Source: Methanobrevibacter sp. (GTDB lineage: Archaea; Methanobacteriota; Methanobacteria; Methanobacteriales; Methanobacteriaceae). From it: DNA of 47,448 bases. The notes under the pieces are model-generated. The model ran no database searches. It was given only the letters and a program-made list of their open reading frames with translations, and had not been told where the DNA came from. Where the stretch lies: contig JAFQXD010000063.1 of the NCBI GenBank assembly GCA_017407115.1, positions 1 through 47,448 on the forward strand, written 5' to 3'. How positions within the stretch are numbered: position 1 is the first letter of the stretch; each line of letters opens with the position of its first letter. This document shows, in pieces, positions 35,860-44,636 of this stretch. Both the position numbers and the translations under genes were made by a program.

Positions 35860-36576
35860 ATGGATGAAAAGTTTTCAAGAACCGAAATGCTGATTGGAAA
35901 TGAAGGAATGGACAAATTAAGCAATGCTAAAGTTGCCGTTTTTGGCATTGGCGGAGTAGGCTCATTTGTCTGTGAAGGACTTGCCAGAAGCGGGATAGGC
36001 AATTTCGTTTTGGTTGACTATGACAAGATTGATGAAAGCAACATCAACAGGCAATTGATTGCAACCATAAAAACAATCGGGAAATACAAGGCCGATTTGA
36101 TGAAGGAACGGATATTGGAAATCAATCCGGATGCAAACGTTGAGGTCTACAGGGAATTTTACATGGCCGATTCCGAGACAAATCTTATTACAGAAGACCT
36201 TTCATATGTTGTCGACTGTGTAGATACCATAATGGCCAAGATTGCAATAATATGCAATTGTGACGCTCTTGGCGTTCCGGTTATCTCCTCAATGGGAACC
36301 GGAAACAAGTTAGATCCTTCAATGTTTGAAGTGGCCGACATTTTTGAGACTTCAGTGTGTCCGCTTGCCCGAATAATGAAAAAAGACCTTAGAAAGAGAA
36401 ATATTGACAAGCTGAAAGTAGTCTATTCCAAGGAACATCCGATAAATACGAATGACCATGCCATAAATAAAAATCAAAATAAAAAATTTAAGGTGAAAGG
36501 CAGCGTTTCGTTTGTGCCTTCCGTTGCAGGATTGATAATTGCGGGCGAAGTGATAAAGGACATTTCCGGAACCTAA
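35860..36576 (+). CDS. tcdA: ThiF/E1-like adenylyltransferase, TcdA-like tRNA t6A dehydratase
   Basis: This 238-residue protein has the E1-like nucleotide fold: FGIGGVGSFVCEGLARSG (about 29-46), the acidic VDYDKIDESNINRQ (about 51-64) and DCVDT (about 114-118). Standalone proteins of this size in bacteria and archaea are mostly TcdA/CsdL, which cyclises t6A37 in tRNA to ct6A. A role in sulfur transfer or in ubiquitin-like SAMP activation is the alternative, though those E1-like proteins usually carry extra cysteines. The ATG follows GGTGAGT. Confidence 0.75.
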   Translation: MDEKFSRTEMLIGNEGMDKLSNAKVAVFGIGGVGSFVCEGLARSGIGNFVLVDYDKIDESNINRQLIATIKTIGKYKADLMKERILEINPDANVEVYREFYMADSETNLITEDLSYVVDCVDTIMAKIAIICNCDALGVPVISSMGTGNKLDPSMFEVADIFETSVCPLARIMKKDLRKRNIDKLKVVYSKEHPINTNDHAINKNQNKKFKVKGSVSFVPSVAGLIIAGEVIKDISGT

Positions 36577-36659
36577 GTAAGCATTTAATCCCCCTTTATT
36601 TTTCACATTAATTGTTGCGAGTATTAACATTTATATTACTATTTATCCAAAATAATATC

Positions 36660-37487
36660 ATGACAGATGTAGTACTTTTAACCGGAGCGGGGCAAATTGG
36701 AATGGCCATCGCCAGACGGATTGGACACGGCAAAAAAATAGTAATTGGAGATAAAAATATTGAAAATGCGCAAGCTACCTCCAAAATAATGACCGAAGCT
36801 GGCTATGACACTGAAATATTTGAATGTGACATATCCTCAAGGCAGTCCATTTTAAATTTGATTGGCGAAGCACAGAAATTTGGAGAAATCACATATTTCA
36901 TAAATGCAGCTGGAGTTTCACCTTCACAGGCTCCAATCGAAGCAATCCTAAAAGTGGATTTGTATGGAACAGCAGTTTTACTTGAAGAAGTTGGAAAAGT
37001 CATTAAAGAAGGTGGATGCGGTGTTACAATATCATCCCAATCCGGCCATAGAATGAAACAGCTAGGCGCAGAAATAGACGAACAACTGGCCACAACACCA
37101 ACAGAAGACCTATTGGATTTGGAAGTTCTCCAGCCGGAAAACATAAACGATACACTACATGCCTACCAGCTCGCTAAAAGATGCAACGAGAAAAGGGTAA
37201 TGTATGAAGCATGCCTATGGGGTGAAAAAGGAGCAAGAATCAACTCAATTTCACCGGGAATTATTGTAACACCATTGGCCCTCGATGAATTCAACGGACC
37301 AAGAGGTGACTTTTACAAAAACATGTTTGCATCAGCACCTGCAGGAAGGCCAGGAATCGCTGATGAGGTGGCAAATGTTGCTGAGCTATTGATGTCAGAT
37401 AAAGGGTCATTTATCACCGGAACCGATTATCTGATTGATGGAGGTGCAACAGCATCATATTTCTACGGAAAGCTAAAACCGGAATAA
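36660..37487 (+). CDS. Short-chain dehydrogenase/reductase (SDR)
   Basis: The 275-residue NAD(P)-dependent oxidoreductase has the cofactor loop LLTGAGQIGMAIA (about 6-18), the INAAGVS region (about 81-87), catalytic Ser in TISSQSGH, and the YxxxK motif in HAYQLAKRC (about 166-174), followed by RINSISPGIIVTPLA. It carries an insertion of about 30 residues between the Ser and Tyr motifs. The start ATG at 36660 is chosen; the upstream extension is hydrophobic and unconserved. The cupin gene follows 15 bp after. The substrate is unknown. Confidence 0.85.
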   Translation: MTDVVLLTGAGQIGMAIARRIGHGKKIVIGDKNIENAQATSKIMTEAGYDTEIFECDISSRQSILNLIGEAQKFGEITYFINAAGVSPSQAPIEAILKVDLYGTAVLLEEVGKVIKEGGCGVTISSQSGHRMKQLGAEIDEQLATTPTEDLLDLEVLQPENINDTLHAYQLAKRCNEKRVMYEACLWGEKGARINSISPGIIVTPLALDEFNGPRGDFYKNMFASAPAGRPGIADEVANVAELLMSDKGSFITGTDYLIDGGATASYFYGKLKPE

Positions 37488-37502
37488 AATTTAGGTGTGA
37501 AA

Positions 37503-37934
37503 ATGAGCGACAAAGAAAAGTTTGATAAGGAAAATGTATTTGGATTGGGCATTCCAAATGACATGTTTGCACAGTATTTCATTGGCCAATCCTACTTAAA
37601 TCCACTGGTAGACATTGAAAATACCAACATTTTTGTAGCAAATGTGACCTTTGAGCCTGGCTGCAGAAATAATTGGCATGTCCACAATGCCAAAAGTGGC
37701 GGAGGTCAAGTATTAATCTGCACCGCAGGGGAAGGATGGTATCATGAAGAAGGAATGGAACCTCAAAGCCTAAAACCTGGAGTGGTAGTCAATATCCAAC
37801 CGGGCGTTAAGCACTGGCATGGAGCTAAAAAGGACTCCTGGTTTAGTCACGTGGCAGTTGAAGTGCCTGGCGAGGATTCATCCACAGAATGGCTGGAACC
37901 TGTAGAAGATGAAGAATACGAAAAATTAGAATAA
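37503..37934 (+). CDS. Cupin-domain protein
   Basis: The 143-residue single-domain cupin has both motifs: NNWHVHNAKSGGGQVLICTAGEGWYH (motif 1, in two parts, about 58-83) and PGVKHWHGAKKDSWFSHVAVE (motif 2, about 102-122), with His ligands suited to a metal. Relatives occur next to oxidoreductases and carboxymuconolactone decarboxylases. ATG 37503 follows GGTG by 5-6 nt; GTG 37497 is part of that site. It is cotranscribed with the SDR gene, and the two may act on the same small molecule, or respond together to a quinone-type electrophile; the latter is speculation. Confidence 0.8.
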   Translation: MSDKEKFDKENVFGLGIPNDMFAQYFIGQSYLNPLVDIENTNIFVANVTFEPGCRNNWHVHNAKSGGGQVLICTAGEGWYHEEGMEPQSLKPGVVVNIQPGVKHWHGAKKDSWFSHVAVEVPGEDSSTEWLEPVEDEEYEKLE

Positions 37935-37976
37935 TAGCTGTTATATCACTCTTTACAAAGCTAAAAAAATTTTAAA

Positions 37977-38001
37977 AGTCGTTTAACACAATTAAACGAC
38001 T
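37977..38001. terminator. Bidirectional terminator between cupin and ABC1-kinase genes
   Basis: AGTCGTTTAA (37977-37986) and TTAAACGACT (37992-38001) form a perfect 10-bp stem with a 5-nt loop, in the 81-bp gap between convergent genes. ACTTTATTTTT follows on the plus strand and TTTTAAAATTTTTTTAG on the minus strand. Confidence 0.75.
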
Positions 38002-38015
38002 ACTTTATTTTTGAT

Positions 38016-39608
38016 TTATTTTAAAACAAACTTTTTAAGACCTATAATGCTTAAGATTATGGCAATTATATAACCAATTAATGAAATTAAAGGCATGTCA
38101 AATACCATTGGACCAAAAGAAACAACGGAAGAACCAATTAGAAGTGCTGATACCAATGCAACTATTGACACCTTATCAGTGATGTCGACTTCAAACTTAA
38201 ACTGCAATTCCTCATTGTCAATCTTGTGAATGGTTCGTGTAAGGAGTTTCGGCAATGCCTGAATCATGTGCTCATATAATATAATATTGCTTTTTTTGCC
38301 TTTTAGATACTTTTTAGGGTCAATCCTTTCTTTGGCAACCTGTTTTGCAATTGGCTTGATTGATGCAAAAACATCAATTTCCGGATCCAAGTTCTCGGCA
38401 ATAGCTTCAACCATTGACAATCCCCTTGCCATTGTAACAAATTCGTTTGGAAGGATTACGCCATATTCCTGCATAAGATTTAGCATTTCTTCAAGAACAC
38501 CATCGAAACGGTCGAGTTCAACACCGAAATATCTTCCAAACAAGTCATTCAAATCCCTTTTCAAGGTTCTTGTTTCGATATCGTAATCCAAAATGTCCAT
38601 GTACATCAATTGATTTATCAGTCCGTCGACATCCTGGTCTACAAATAGAATCATTAATTCTGAAAGGTTCTTTTTGAATTCTTCATCAAAGAATCCCATC
38701 ATACCCAAATCCAGATAACATAAAACGTTATCCTCTAAAATCATTATGTTTCCTGGATGAGGGTCACCATGGAAGAAACCGTCTATGAATATTTGTTGAA
38801 GATATGAATCAATTACATTTTTTGCAAGAAGCTTCTTGTCAAATTCTTCACTATCACTTGTGTATACATCGTTGAGCTTTGTACCGTCGATGAATTCCAT
38901 TGTTAAAACTTTTGATGTGCAGTACTGAGAATATGTTTCCGGAATATGTATGGCAGGATTATCCTCAAAATTCAATTCTATGCGTTGCATATTCATGAAT
39001 TCATTGTTATAATCTATTTCCTTGTGAATTGAGCGGTCAAATTCTTCCATAATTCCCGGAAGATTCAGTTTTCTAAGACTGGCGTTCCATTTGTCGGCAC
39101 GGTTGGCAACATATTTCATTATCCTTATGTCAAGGTCTATCTTATCTGTGATGCCTTCCTTTTGCACTTTAACTGCAACTCTCTCACCAGTGAGCAATTT
39201 GGCTTCATGAACTTGGCCTATGGATGCTGTTGCTAGATGCTCATGTGAGAAATCTTCAAATAATTCATCAATGTTGCCGTTGAGTTCCCTTTCAACTATC
39301 TCTTTAACCTTATCATATGATATGGCAGGATTGTCGTCCTGCAAGTTAGCCAATTCACCTGCAATTTTTTCTCCAACGATATCAGGTCTTGTGCTTAACA
39401 GTTGGCCCAACTTTATAAAGGTAGTTCCCAATTCCTGAAGCATCAATCTTAATTTTACCGGAATTTCATCGTCCAATAATAGACTAGGTGAATCATCGTC
39501 TTTATTGCGTATTTTGCTTTTAGCAGTTTGGCCTAAAACTTCATCGAACCCATATTTTTTTAATGCGCTCCTAATTTCGCCCAAACGCTGTTTAGTTTTT
39601 TTATCCAT
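38016..39608 (-). CDS. ABC1/UbiB-family atypical protein kinase
   Basis: The 530-residue protein belongs to the UbiB/ADCK/ABC1 kinase-like family. It has KXGQ-type LGTTFIKLGQLLSTRPD (about 59-75), VAVKVQ (about 144-149), the ATP/metal motif GDPHPGNIM (about 280-288), DLGMMGFFD, and two C-terminal membrane helices (about 475-525). In other organisms the family supports quinone or isoprenoid lipid metabolism; archaea of this group lack ubiquinone, so a role with isoprenoid lipids is inferred. ATG 39608 follows GAGGAT; length is normal. Confidence 0.88.
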   Translation of the reverse strand: MDKKTKQRLGEIRSALKKYGFDEVLGQTAKSKIRNKDDDSPSLLLDDEIPVKLRLMLQELGTTFIKLGQLLSTRPDIVGEKIAGELANLQDDNPAISYDKVKEIVERELNGNIDELFEDFSHEHLATASIGQVHEAKLLTGERVAVKVQKEGITDKIDLDIRIMKYVANRADKWNASLRKLNLPGIMEEFDRSIHKEIDYNNEFMNMQRIELNFEDNPAIHIPETYSQYCTSKVLTMEFIDGTKLNDVYTSDSEEFDKKLLAKNVIDSYLQQIFIDGFFHGDPHPGNIMILEDNVLCYLDLGMMGFFDEEFKKNLSELMILFVDQDVDGLINQLMYMDILDYDIETRTLKRDLNDLFGRYFGVELDRFDGVLEEMLNLMQEYGVILPNEFVTMARGLSMVEAIAENLDPEIDVFASIKPIAKQVAKERIDPKKYLKGKKSNIILYEHMIQALPKLLTRTIHKIDNEELQFKFEVDITDKVSIVALVSALLIGSSVVSFGPMVFDMPLISLIGYIIAIILSIIGLKKFVLK

Positions 39609-39791
39609 ATTAATCCTCATAATAAATATTATCTTAAGTGTTTTGATTATAGGCTATGTTTAATGGCTTGAATATATATTATGTTTTATCAAATCATCTT
39701 TATAATCTTACCTAAACTTAATGACATATCTAATATTTCAATCACCTCTTTAGATAAAAGTTAATTATTTTGTAATGACATATATTGATTA

Positions 39792-40271
39792 ATGAACATT
39801 AGGGAATTTCATGAAAATGATTTAAAAGAAATGATTGATATCTGGAATGAGATTGTTGAAGAGGGAAATGCATTTCCCCAGGAAAACATTCTGAATTTGG
39901 AATCTGGAAAAGATTTCTTTTCATCGCAGACATATACCGGCGTGGCCATATTAAATGAAAGAGTGGTAGGATTATATATTCTTCATCCCAATAATGTGGG
40001 CCGGTGCAGCCATATTGCAAATGCAAGCTATGCAGTATCATCTGAAATGCGTGGAAAGCACATTGGAAAAAATTTGGTTTTGGACTCAATTGAAGTTGCA
40101 AGAGACAAAGGATTTCTAATACTTCAATACAATGCGGTTGTAGAAACAAATCATGCGGCACGCCATCTGTATGAAAAATTAGGTTTTAAGCAGTTGGGAG
40201 TCATTCCAAAAGGATTTAGAGCAAAAAATAATAATTTCGAAAACATATGCTCCTATTACATTGAACTTTAA
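39792..40271 (+). CDS. GNAT-family N-acetyltransferase
   Basis: The 159-residue protein is a full GNAT domain: IREFHENDLKEMIDIWNEIV at the start, the acetyl-CoA loop MRGKHIGKNLVLDSI (about 88-102), and the closing HAARHLYEKLGFKQLG (about 126-141). Its N-terminal pattern resembles phosphinothricin/methionine sulfone-type acetyltransferases; the substrate is unassigned. No clear ribosome site precedes the ATG, so it may be leaderless. It is the last ordinary gene before the repeat-bearing accessory region. Confidence 0.85.
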   Translation: MNIREFHENDLKEMIDIWNEIVEEGNAFPQENILNLESGKDFFSSQTYTGVAILNERVVGLYILHPNNVGRCSHIANASYAVSSEMRGKHIGKNLVLDSIEVARDKGFLILQYNAVVETNHAARHLYEKLGFKQLGVIPKGFRAKNNNFENICSYYIEL

Positions 40272-40322
40272 AATAATAAGGTTCACATATAATTATTTTG
40301 AAACATGATAATCATAACTTCT

Positions 40323-40361
40323 TATAAAACTTATAAAAAAGTTCAGATACTTATCGGATTA
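40323..40361. repeat. Dispersed repeat copy A
   Basis: Copy A of a ~38-bp intergenic element starting TATAAAACTTATAAAAAAG and continuing TTCAGATACTTATCGGATTA. It differs from copies B and C by C-to-A in TTCCGATA and an extra G. It lies 50 bp after the acetyltransferase gene. Confidence 0.85.
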
Positions 40362-40480
40362 CCACTAAACCCCAATACAGAATTTATTTTTTGACAAATT
40401 TAAAATTTGAAATTAGCACCAACATTGCGTTCATTAACATTTTCAACAATTAAATATAATATACATAGTTTAAATAAATA

Positions 40481-41367
40481 ATGATTATAAGCGAAAATGA
40501 TAATGAATTCCCTGAATATATTACTTTCCAAGAACTTTTGAAAAGTATAAATGGTATAAACCATTGCTTGTACTTGTGATTGGAGCAATTGTTTTTTTAA
40601 TATTGCAAACTTTAATAATTGCAATTTTTGGTATAATCTATGGCTTTGATGTTATTTCTCCATTAATGAGTGGAGGATATGACTCATTGAATTCTGAAGT
40701 TGGAAGATATATCGGTTATCTGTCTATAGCTATTTTCATTCCTTCAATATATATTGCCTCCAGGATTGTTCGTGACAGGCCTTTTTCATCATACTCCTCA
40801 TCCCGTGGAGGATGGAACTGGAAACTTTACTTTAAATGTTTAACCATTCCATTAGCAATATCCATAATTTATCAGATTATATCTGCCCTGATAATTGGGC
40901 GACAGGGGCCAAATACATTGACACTAACATTCTTCCTCGTATGCTTAATAATCATCCCTCTCCAGTGTATTGCCGAGGAATACCTGCTGAGAGGTTTTGT
41001 AATGCAAACCCTAGGGTCATGGTTTAAGATACCTGTCCTTGCATTGATTGCACAAGCGGCAATCTTTGCATTAATGCACCCATACAGCATTTTAGGAGTA
41101 ATAGGAGTATTTATTGATGGCCTTGTTTTAGGATTTTTAGCTTGGAAGACAAACGGTTTGGAACCCGGTTCAGCTTTCCATAGTGTGAACAATTTTACTA
41201 TTGCAATGGTTGTGGCTTTAGGATTTGACGTGTCCACATCAACAATTGACCTGACCAATTTTGTATCAACAATTGTCGTCACATTAATTACTGCATTTGC
41301 ACTATACTACATCGGCAACAGGCAAGGCTGGTTTAACGACAAAACAGGTGAATCTAAATTGATTTAA
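40481..41367 (+). pseudogene. CPBP-family intramembrane protease, frameshifted near the N-terminus
   Basis: The body (frame of 40564-41367) has about eight membrane helices and the CPBP glutamyl-protease motifs EEYLLRG and FALMHPYS. Its frame reads back through FPRTFEKYKWYKP to a TGA at 40513, without an ATG. The ATG at 40481 opens MIISENDNEFPEY in another frame, which closes at 40579. Removing two bases in GAATATATTAC (40514-40524) would join them as a normal start. Either a 2-nt AT duplication inactivated the gene, or translation begins at the TTG at 40564, or there is a sequencing error. CPBP proteins process or protect against peptides. Confidence 0.7.
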
Positions 41368-41401
41368 TTGGATATTGAAGTAGATTTCTCTTCTATCCAA
41401 T
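41367..41401 (+). terminator. Weak hairpin after the CPBP gene
   Basis: ATTGGATA (41367-41374) and TATCCAAT (41394-41401) pair perfectly over 8 bp with a 19-nt loop. There is no T-tract. The rest of the gap to 41612 is AT-rich, with a TATA-like TTTTATATTAAA at about 41578-41589 serving the next operon. Confidence 0.35.
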
Positions 41402-41612
41402 CCTTATAATCACTAGGTAAATGAACACATCAGTGCACAAATGAGTAATGTATGAAACCAAGGCATTTTTGGTTTTGATAGTCATTAAATCTGAAAATCT
41501 AAATCCTATTTTCAAATTTAATAGATATTTGGCATGAATAATTTGAGCTATATAACTATTAAATATTGTCAATTATACCTTTTATATTAAATAAGAACAT
41601 AAATAAATAACA

Positions 41613-42161
41613 ATGTTTCAATTAAGAAAATTAAATTCATTATTAGTCATAATAATCATTCTAATTATCATATCCCATGCTTTATTAGCAGGACTATGTC
41701 TAGCGGAATTGATTAATTACACTCCAAATATTAATGTAACCGGGCAAGTGGTATTATCCTTTGTCATAGTCCATATAATCATAAGTCTATACTTATTTAT
41801 TAAAGACAAGATTAATCAGAGAAAAATACGTGTTTATCCACAAATTAATAAGGATACGGCAGTTCAGGCCATTAGTGGAATATTCATAATCATTTTTATT
41901 GCAGCGCATGTTTTATCATACATTTATCTTCCGGCATATATTCCGAATTTCAGCTGGCAGATTACTCATCTGATTATCGATACATTATTCTTTATAACAT
42001 TATTCATCCATTTGCAGATAAGCATTCCACGATTATTGGTTTCATTCGGATTTTTAGTTGAAAAAAATGATTATGATAACTGCATGAAAGTTGTCAGAAT
42101 CATATTGATTATAATATTTACGTTATTATTCTTAACAGAGTTATTCTATTATATTCTATAA
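41613..42161 (+). CDS. Cytochrome b-like membrane anchor of fumarate reductase
   Basis: The 182-residue protein has five hydrophobic helices (about 10-33, 45-64, 84-107, 115-148, 160-182). Histidines sit inside helices at 22, 54, 99, 119 and 133, resembling the diheme anchor (SdhC/FrdC type B) of succinate:quinone oxidoreductases with five helices and four heme-binding His. It is directly upstream of the flavoprotein and iron-sulfur genes (14-bp gap), the usual C-A-B order. Heme binding is inferred. It is a surprise in an organism of a group generally lacking cytochromes; it could bind another electron carrier. Confidence 0.65.
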   Translation: MFQLRKLNSLLVIIIILIIISHALLAGLCLAELINYTPNINVTGQVVLSFVIVHIIISLYLFIKDKINQRKIRVYPQINKDTAVQAISGIFIIIFIAAHVLSYIYLPAYIPNFSWQITHLIIDTLFFITLFIHLQISIPRLLVSFGFLVEKNDYDNCMKVVRIILIIIFTLLFLTELFYYIL

Positions 42162-42175
42162 AAGGGTTGGTTTTA

Positions 42176-43849
42176 ATGGTAAAAGAAATTATAGTGATTG
42201 GTGCAGGTCTTGCAGGATTGACATGCAGTGTAAAATCCGCCAGTAAAAATATGCATGTGAAATTATTTTCACCAGCGCAATCAGAACGCTCCCAATCAGT
42301 AATGGCAATGGGAGGAATAAACGCCGCATTAAACACTAAAGGAGAAAATGACTCTGTAAATGAACATTATACTGACACTATTAATGCAGGACAACATATC
42401 AACAACCATGATGCCGTGAAAAAACTGACAAATGATGCACCGGAAATAATAGATTGGTTGAGCAAACTTGGAACAAGTTTCACAAGAGACGACGACGGCA
42501 ATGTGGATGTCCGGTACTTTGGCGGGCAAAAAAAGATGAGAACAGCTTATGCAGGTGCAAGAACCGGAAAACAGATTCTAACTGCAATCAACACCGAATG
42601 CAGGAAATGGGAATATAAAGATAAAATTAAAAGGTATGTCGGTTGGAGATTCCTATCATTGATATTGGATGATAATAATGTCTGTCGTGGCGTGGTTATG
42701 ATTAACGAAAATACAGAGGAAATAAAAGAGTTTTATGCTGATTTTGTCGTTATAGCATCCGGCGGCATGAATAAGGTTTTTGGAAAAATCAGTGGATCTC
42801 TGCACAATGACGGATTTGTAACCGGGAAATTATTACGTCAGGGCGTTGAACTGGCTAATATGGAAATGATACAGTACCATCCAACAACAATAGAAACTCC
42901 TGTTAAACGAATGCTCATTACTGAAGCTGCCCGTGGAGAAGGCGGCAGATTATACACTTTGCGCAACGGTGAAAAATGGTATTTTATGGAAGAATGGTAT
43001 CCTGAACATGGTGCCTTAATGCCTCGAGATGTTGTATCTCGAAGCATACACCGAGTGTGTCATGAATATGACCTTGGAATTGATGGTGAAAATAAGGTTT
43101 ATTTGGATTTAACTCATTTGGATGAAAAAACAGTCAAGATTAAACTTGATGAGGTTTATGATGTTTGTATGAATTATCTAAATCTTGACCTAACCCGTGA
43201 GCCAATTCCAGTTTATCCAGGCGTCCATTACTTCATGGGAGGCATACGTACCGACTATGCTCACAAAACCAATATTGAGAACCTTTTTGCTATTGGAGAA
43301 TGTTCCTCACAATATCATGGCGCCAATCGTCTTGGAGGAAATTCATTGCTTGGAGCCATACATGGCGGATGGGTAGTGGCTGAGCTATTGGAAGAAATTT
43401 CATCTGAAAATAACGATTCTAAAGAATATAATCAAACTTTAAACTGCGAATATGAGGCCTATGAAAATTGGAAAGAACTGCAAAAAGAGGACAACAATAT
43501 TTCATCATATGAAATTGAAAATGAAATTGCAGATATAATGAACAAAACCATGGGGATTTACAGAACAGAAAGTGAACTGAAAGAGGGACTGGATAGACTG
43601 GATTTGCTTGAAACTATCAATGTAAACAGCCATGGAAACTATTATGACTACATTTTAATAAAATCATTGGTGGATATTGCAAAATCAATGATATTATCAG
43701 CATTGGCAAGGAAAGAAAGCAGAGGCGCTCATCAAAGATTGGATTATCCCGAAACAAGTGATGAATACCTAAAAACAACAGTGATATCATTTAACAGTGA
43801 TGAATTAGAAATTACATTCAACGATACCGAAGAGAGAATGGGATGGTAG
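42176..43849 (+). CDS. frdA: Fumarate reductase/succinate dehydrogenase flavoprotein subunit
   Basis: The 557-residue flavoprotein has the FAD loop IGAGLAGL (about 8-15), the substrate region QYHPTTIETP, TEAARGEGGRLY, PRDVVSRSI (containing the catalytic Arg region), HYFMGGI and ANRLGGNSLLGA. It would reduce fumarate (or oxidise succinate) on the cytoplasmic side. The segment RSQSVMAMGG (38-47) has Gln where SdhA/FrdA carry the FAD-linked His (RSHTVAAQGG), so FAD is probably noncovalent. The ATG at 42176 follows GGGTTGG; an upstream TTG at 42167 is less likely. Soluble thiol:fumarate reductase TfrA is a homologue of similar length. Confidence 0.85.
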   Translation: MVKEIIVIGAGLAGLTCSVKSASKNMHVKLFSPAQSERSQSVMAMGGINAALNTKGENDSVNEHYTDTINAGQHINNHDAVKKLTNDAPEIIDWLSKLGTSFTRDDDGNVDVRYFGGQKKMRTAYAGARTGKQILTAINTECRKWEYKDKIKRYVGWRFLSLILDDNNVCRGVVMINENTEEIKEFYADFVVIASGGMNKVFGKISGSLHNDGFVTGKLLRQGVELANMEMIQYHPTTIETPVKRMLITEAARGEGGRLYTLRNGEKWYFMEEWYPEHGALMPRDVVSRSIHRVCHEYDLGIDGENKVYLDLTHLDEKTVKIKLDEVYDVCMNYLNLDLTREPIPVYPGVHYFMGGIRTDYAHKTNIENLFAIGECSSQYHGANRLGGNSLLGAIHGGWVVAELLEEISSENNDSKEYNQTLNCEYEAYENWKELQKEDNNISSYEIENEIADIMNKTMGIYRTESELKEGLDRLDLLETINVNSHGNYYDYILIKSLVDIAKSMILSALARKESRGAHQRLDYPETSDEYLKTTVISFNSDELEITFNDTEERMGW

Positions 43850-43850
43850 T

Positions 43851-44540
43851 ATGGAGTCAATAACTGTAATTATAAAAACATCAGAAGGCGTGAAGGAATA
43901 CACCTATGAAGGAGACCTCAACATTCCGGTAACCACCCTATTGGAAAGAATCAATGTGAAAAATGATATTAAAATTCATTATTCGTCCAGCTGTCTTCAG
44001 GGACTGTGCGGCAGTTGTTCAATGATAATCAATGGCCTGCCACGGCTTGCATGCAAAACATTTGTAAATGAAGAAGAAATGACTCAAAAAACGCATAAGA
44101 TTACAATAGAACCTTTAAGCAAGTTTACTGTTGTAAACGACTTGGTTGTCGATAGAACTTCCATGTTTGAAAATATTAAAAATTCCCACCAATGGCTTGA
44201 AGAAGAAGCGCGTATTAATAAGGATAATTTAGAATTTGAATATGAAACATCACAATGCTTGATGTGCGGGTGCTGTTTGGAGGCCTGTCCTAACTATACT
44301 GGTGAAGATGACTACTATGGCGCCATTTTACCTGTAACATCCTCTAAAATATCAAAACAAGAAAAGGATATGGATAAACAAAAGTTTCTCAAAGAAAATT
44401 ACAGCAATCATTTTTATAATGCTTGTGTGAAATCTCTTGCCTGTGAAAATGTTTGTCCAATGAATATTCAAACGCAACGAGCCATTTCAATAATGAATCG
44501 CCATTCAATTTGGAAATTCAATAAATTATTGAAAAAATAA
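43851..44540 (+). CDS. frdB: Fumarate reductase/succinate dehydrogenase iron-sulfur subunit
   Basis: The 229-residue protein has a plant-type [2Fe-2S] site at C48, C53, C56, C68 and a ferredoxin-like part with C136, C139, C142, C146 and C192, C198, C202. The spacings equal those of E. coli FrdB (57/62/65/77; 148/151/154/158; 204/210/214), so one [2Fe-2S], one [4Fe-4S] and one [3Fe-4S] cluster are predicted. It lacks the extra CCG domains of TfrB of thiol:fumarate reductase, supporting a membrane-anchor electron route. It starts 1 bp after the flavoprotein stop. Confidence 0.9.
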   Translation: MESITVIIKTSEGVKEYTYEGDLNIPVTTLLERINVKNDIKIHYSSSCLQGLCGSCSMIINGLPRLACKTFVNEEEMTQKTHKITIEPLSKFTVVNDLVVDRTSMFENIKNSHQWLEEEARINKDNLEFEYETSQCLMCGCCLEACPNYTGEDDYYGAILPVTSSKISKQEKDMDKQKFLKENYSNHFYNACVKSLACENVCPMNIQTQRAISIMNRHSIWKFNKLLKK

Positions 44541-44562
44541 CAATGAATAAACACACTAACAA

Positions 44563-44602
44563 CGTATAAAACTTATAAAAAAGTTCCGATACTTATCGAT
44601 TA
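44563..44602. repeat. Dispersed repeat copy B
   Basis: Copy B begins CGTATAAAACTTATAAAAAA and ends GTTCCGATACTTATCGATTA. It contains the near-palindrome CGATACTTATCG and arms AACTT/AAGTT. It lies 22 bp after frdB and 34 bp before the toxin gene end, and together with copy C brackets the toxin-antitoxin pair. Confidence 0.9.
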
Positions 44603-44636
44603 ACAATAGTAAAAACTCAAAAAATTATATTTAATT

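Noticed and set aside
43851..44540. TfrB of thiol:fumarate reductase
   Set aside because: The protein ends after the [3Fe-4S] region and lacks the CCG domains that TfrB needs for thiol chemistry.
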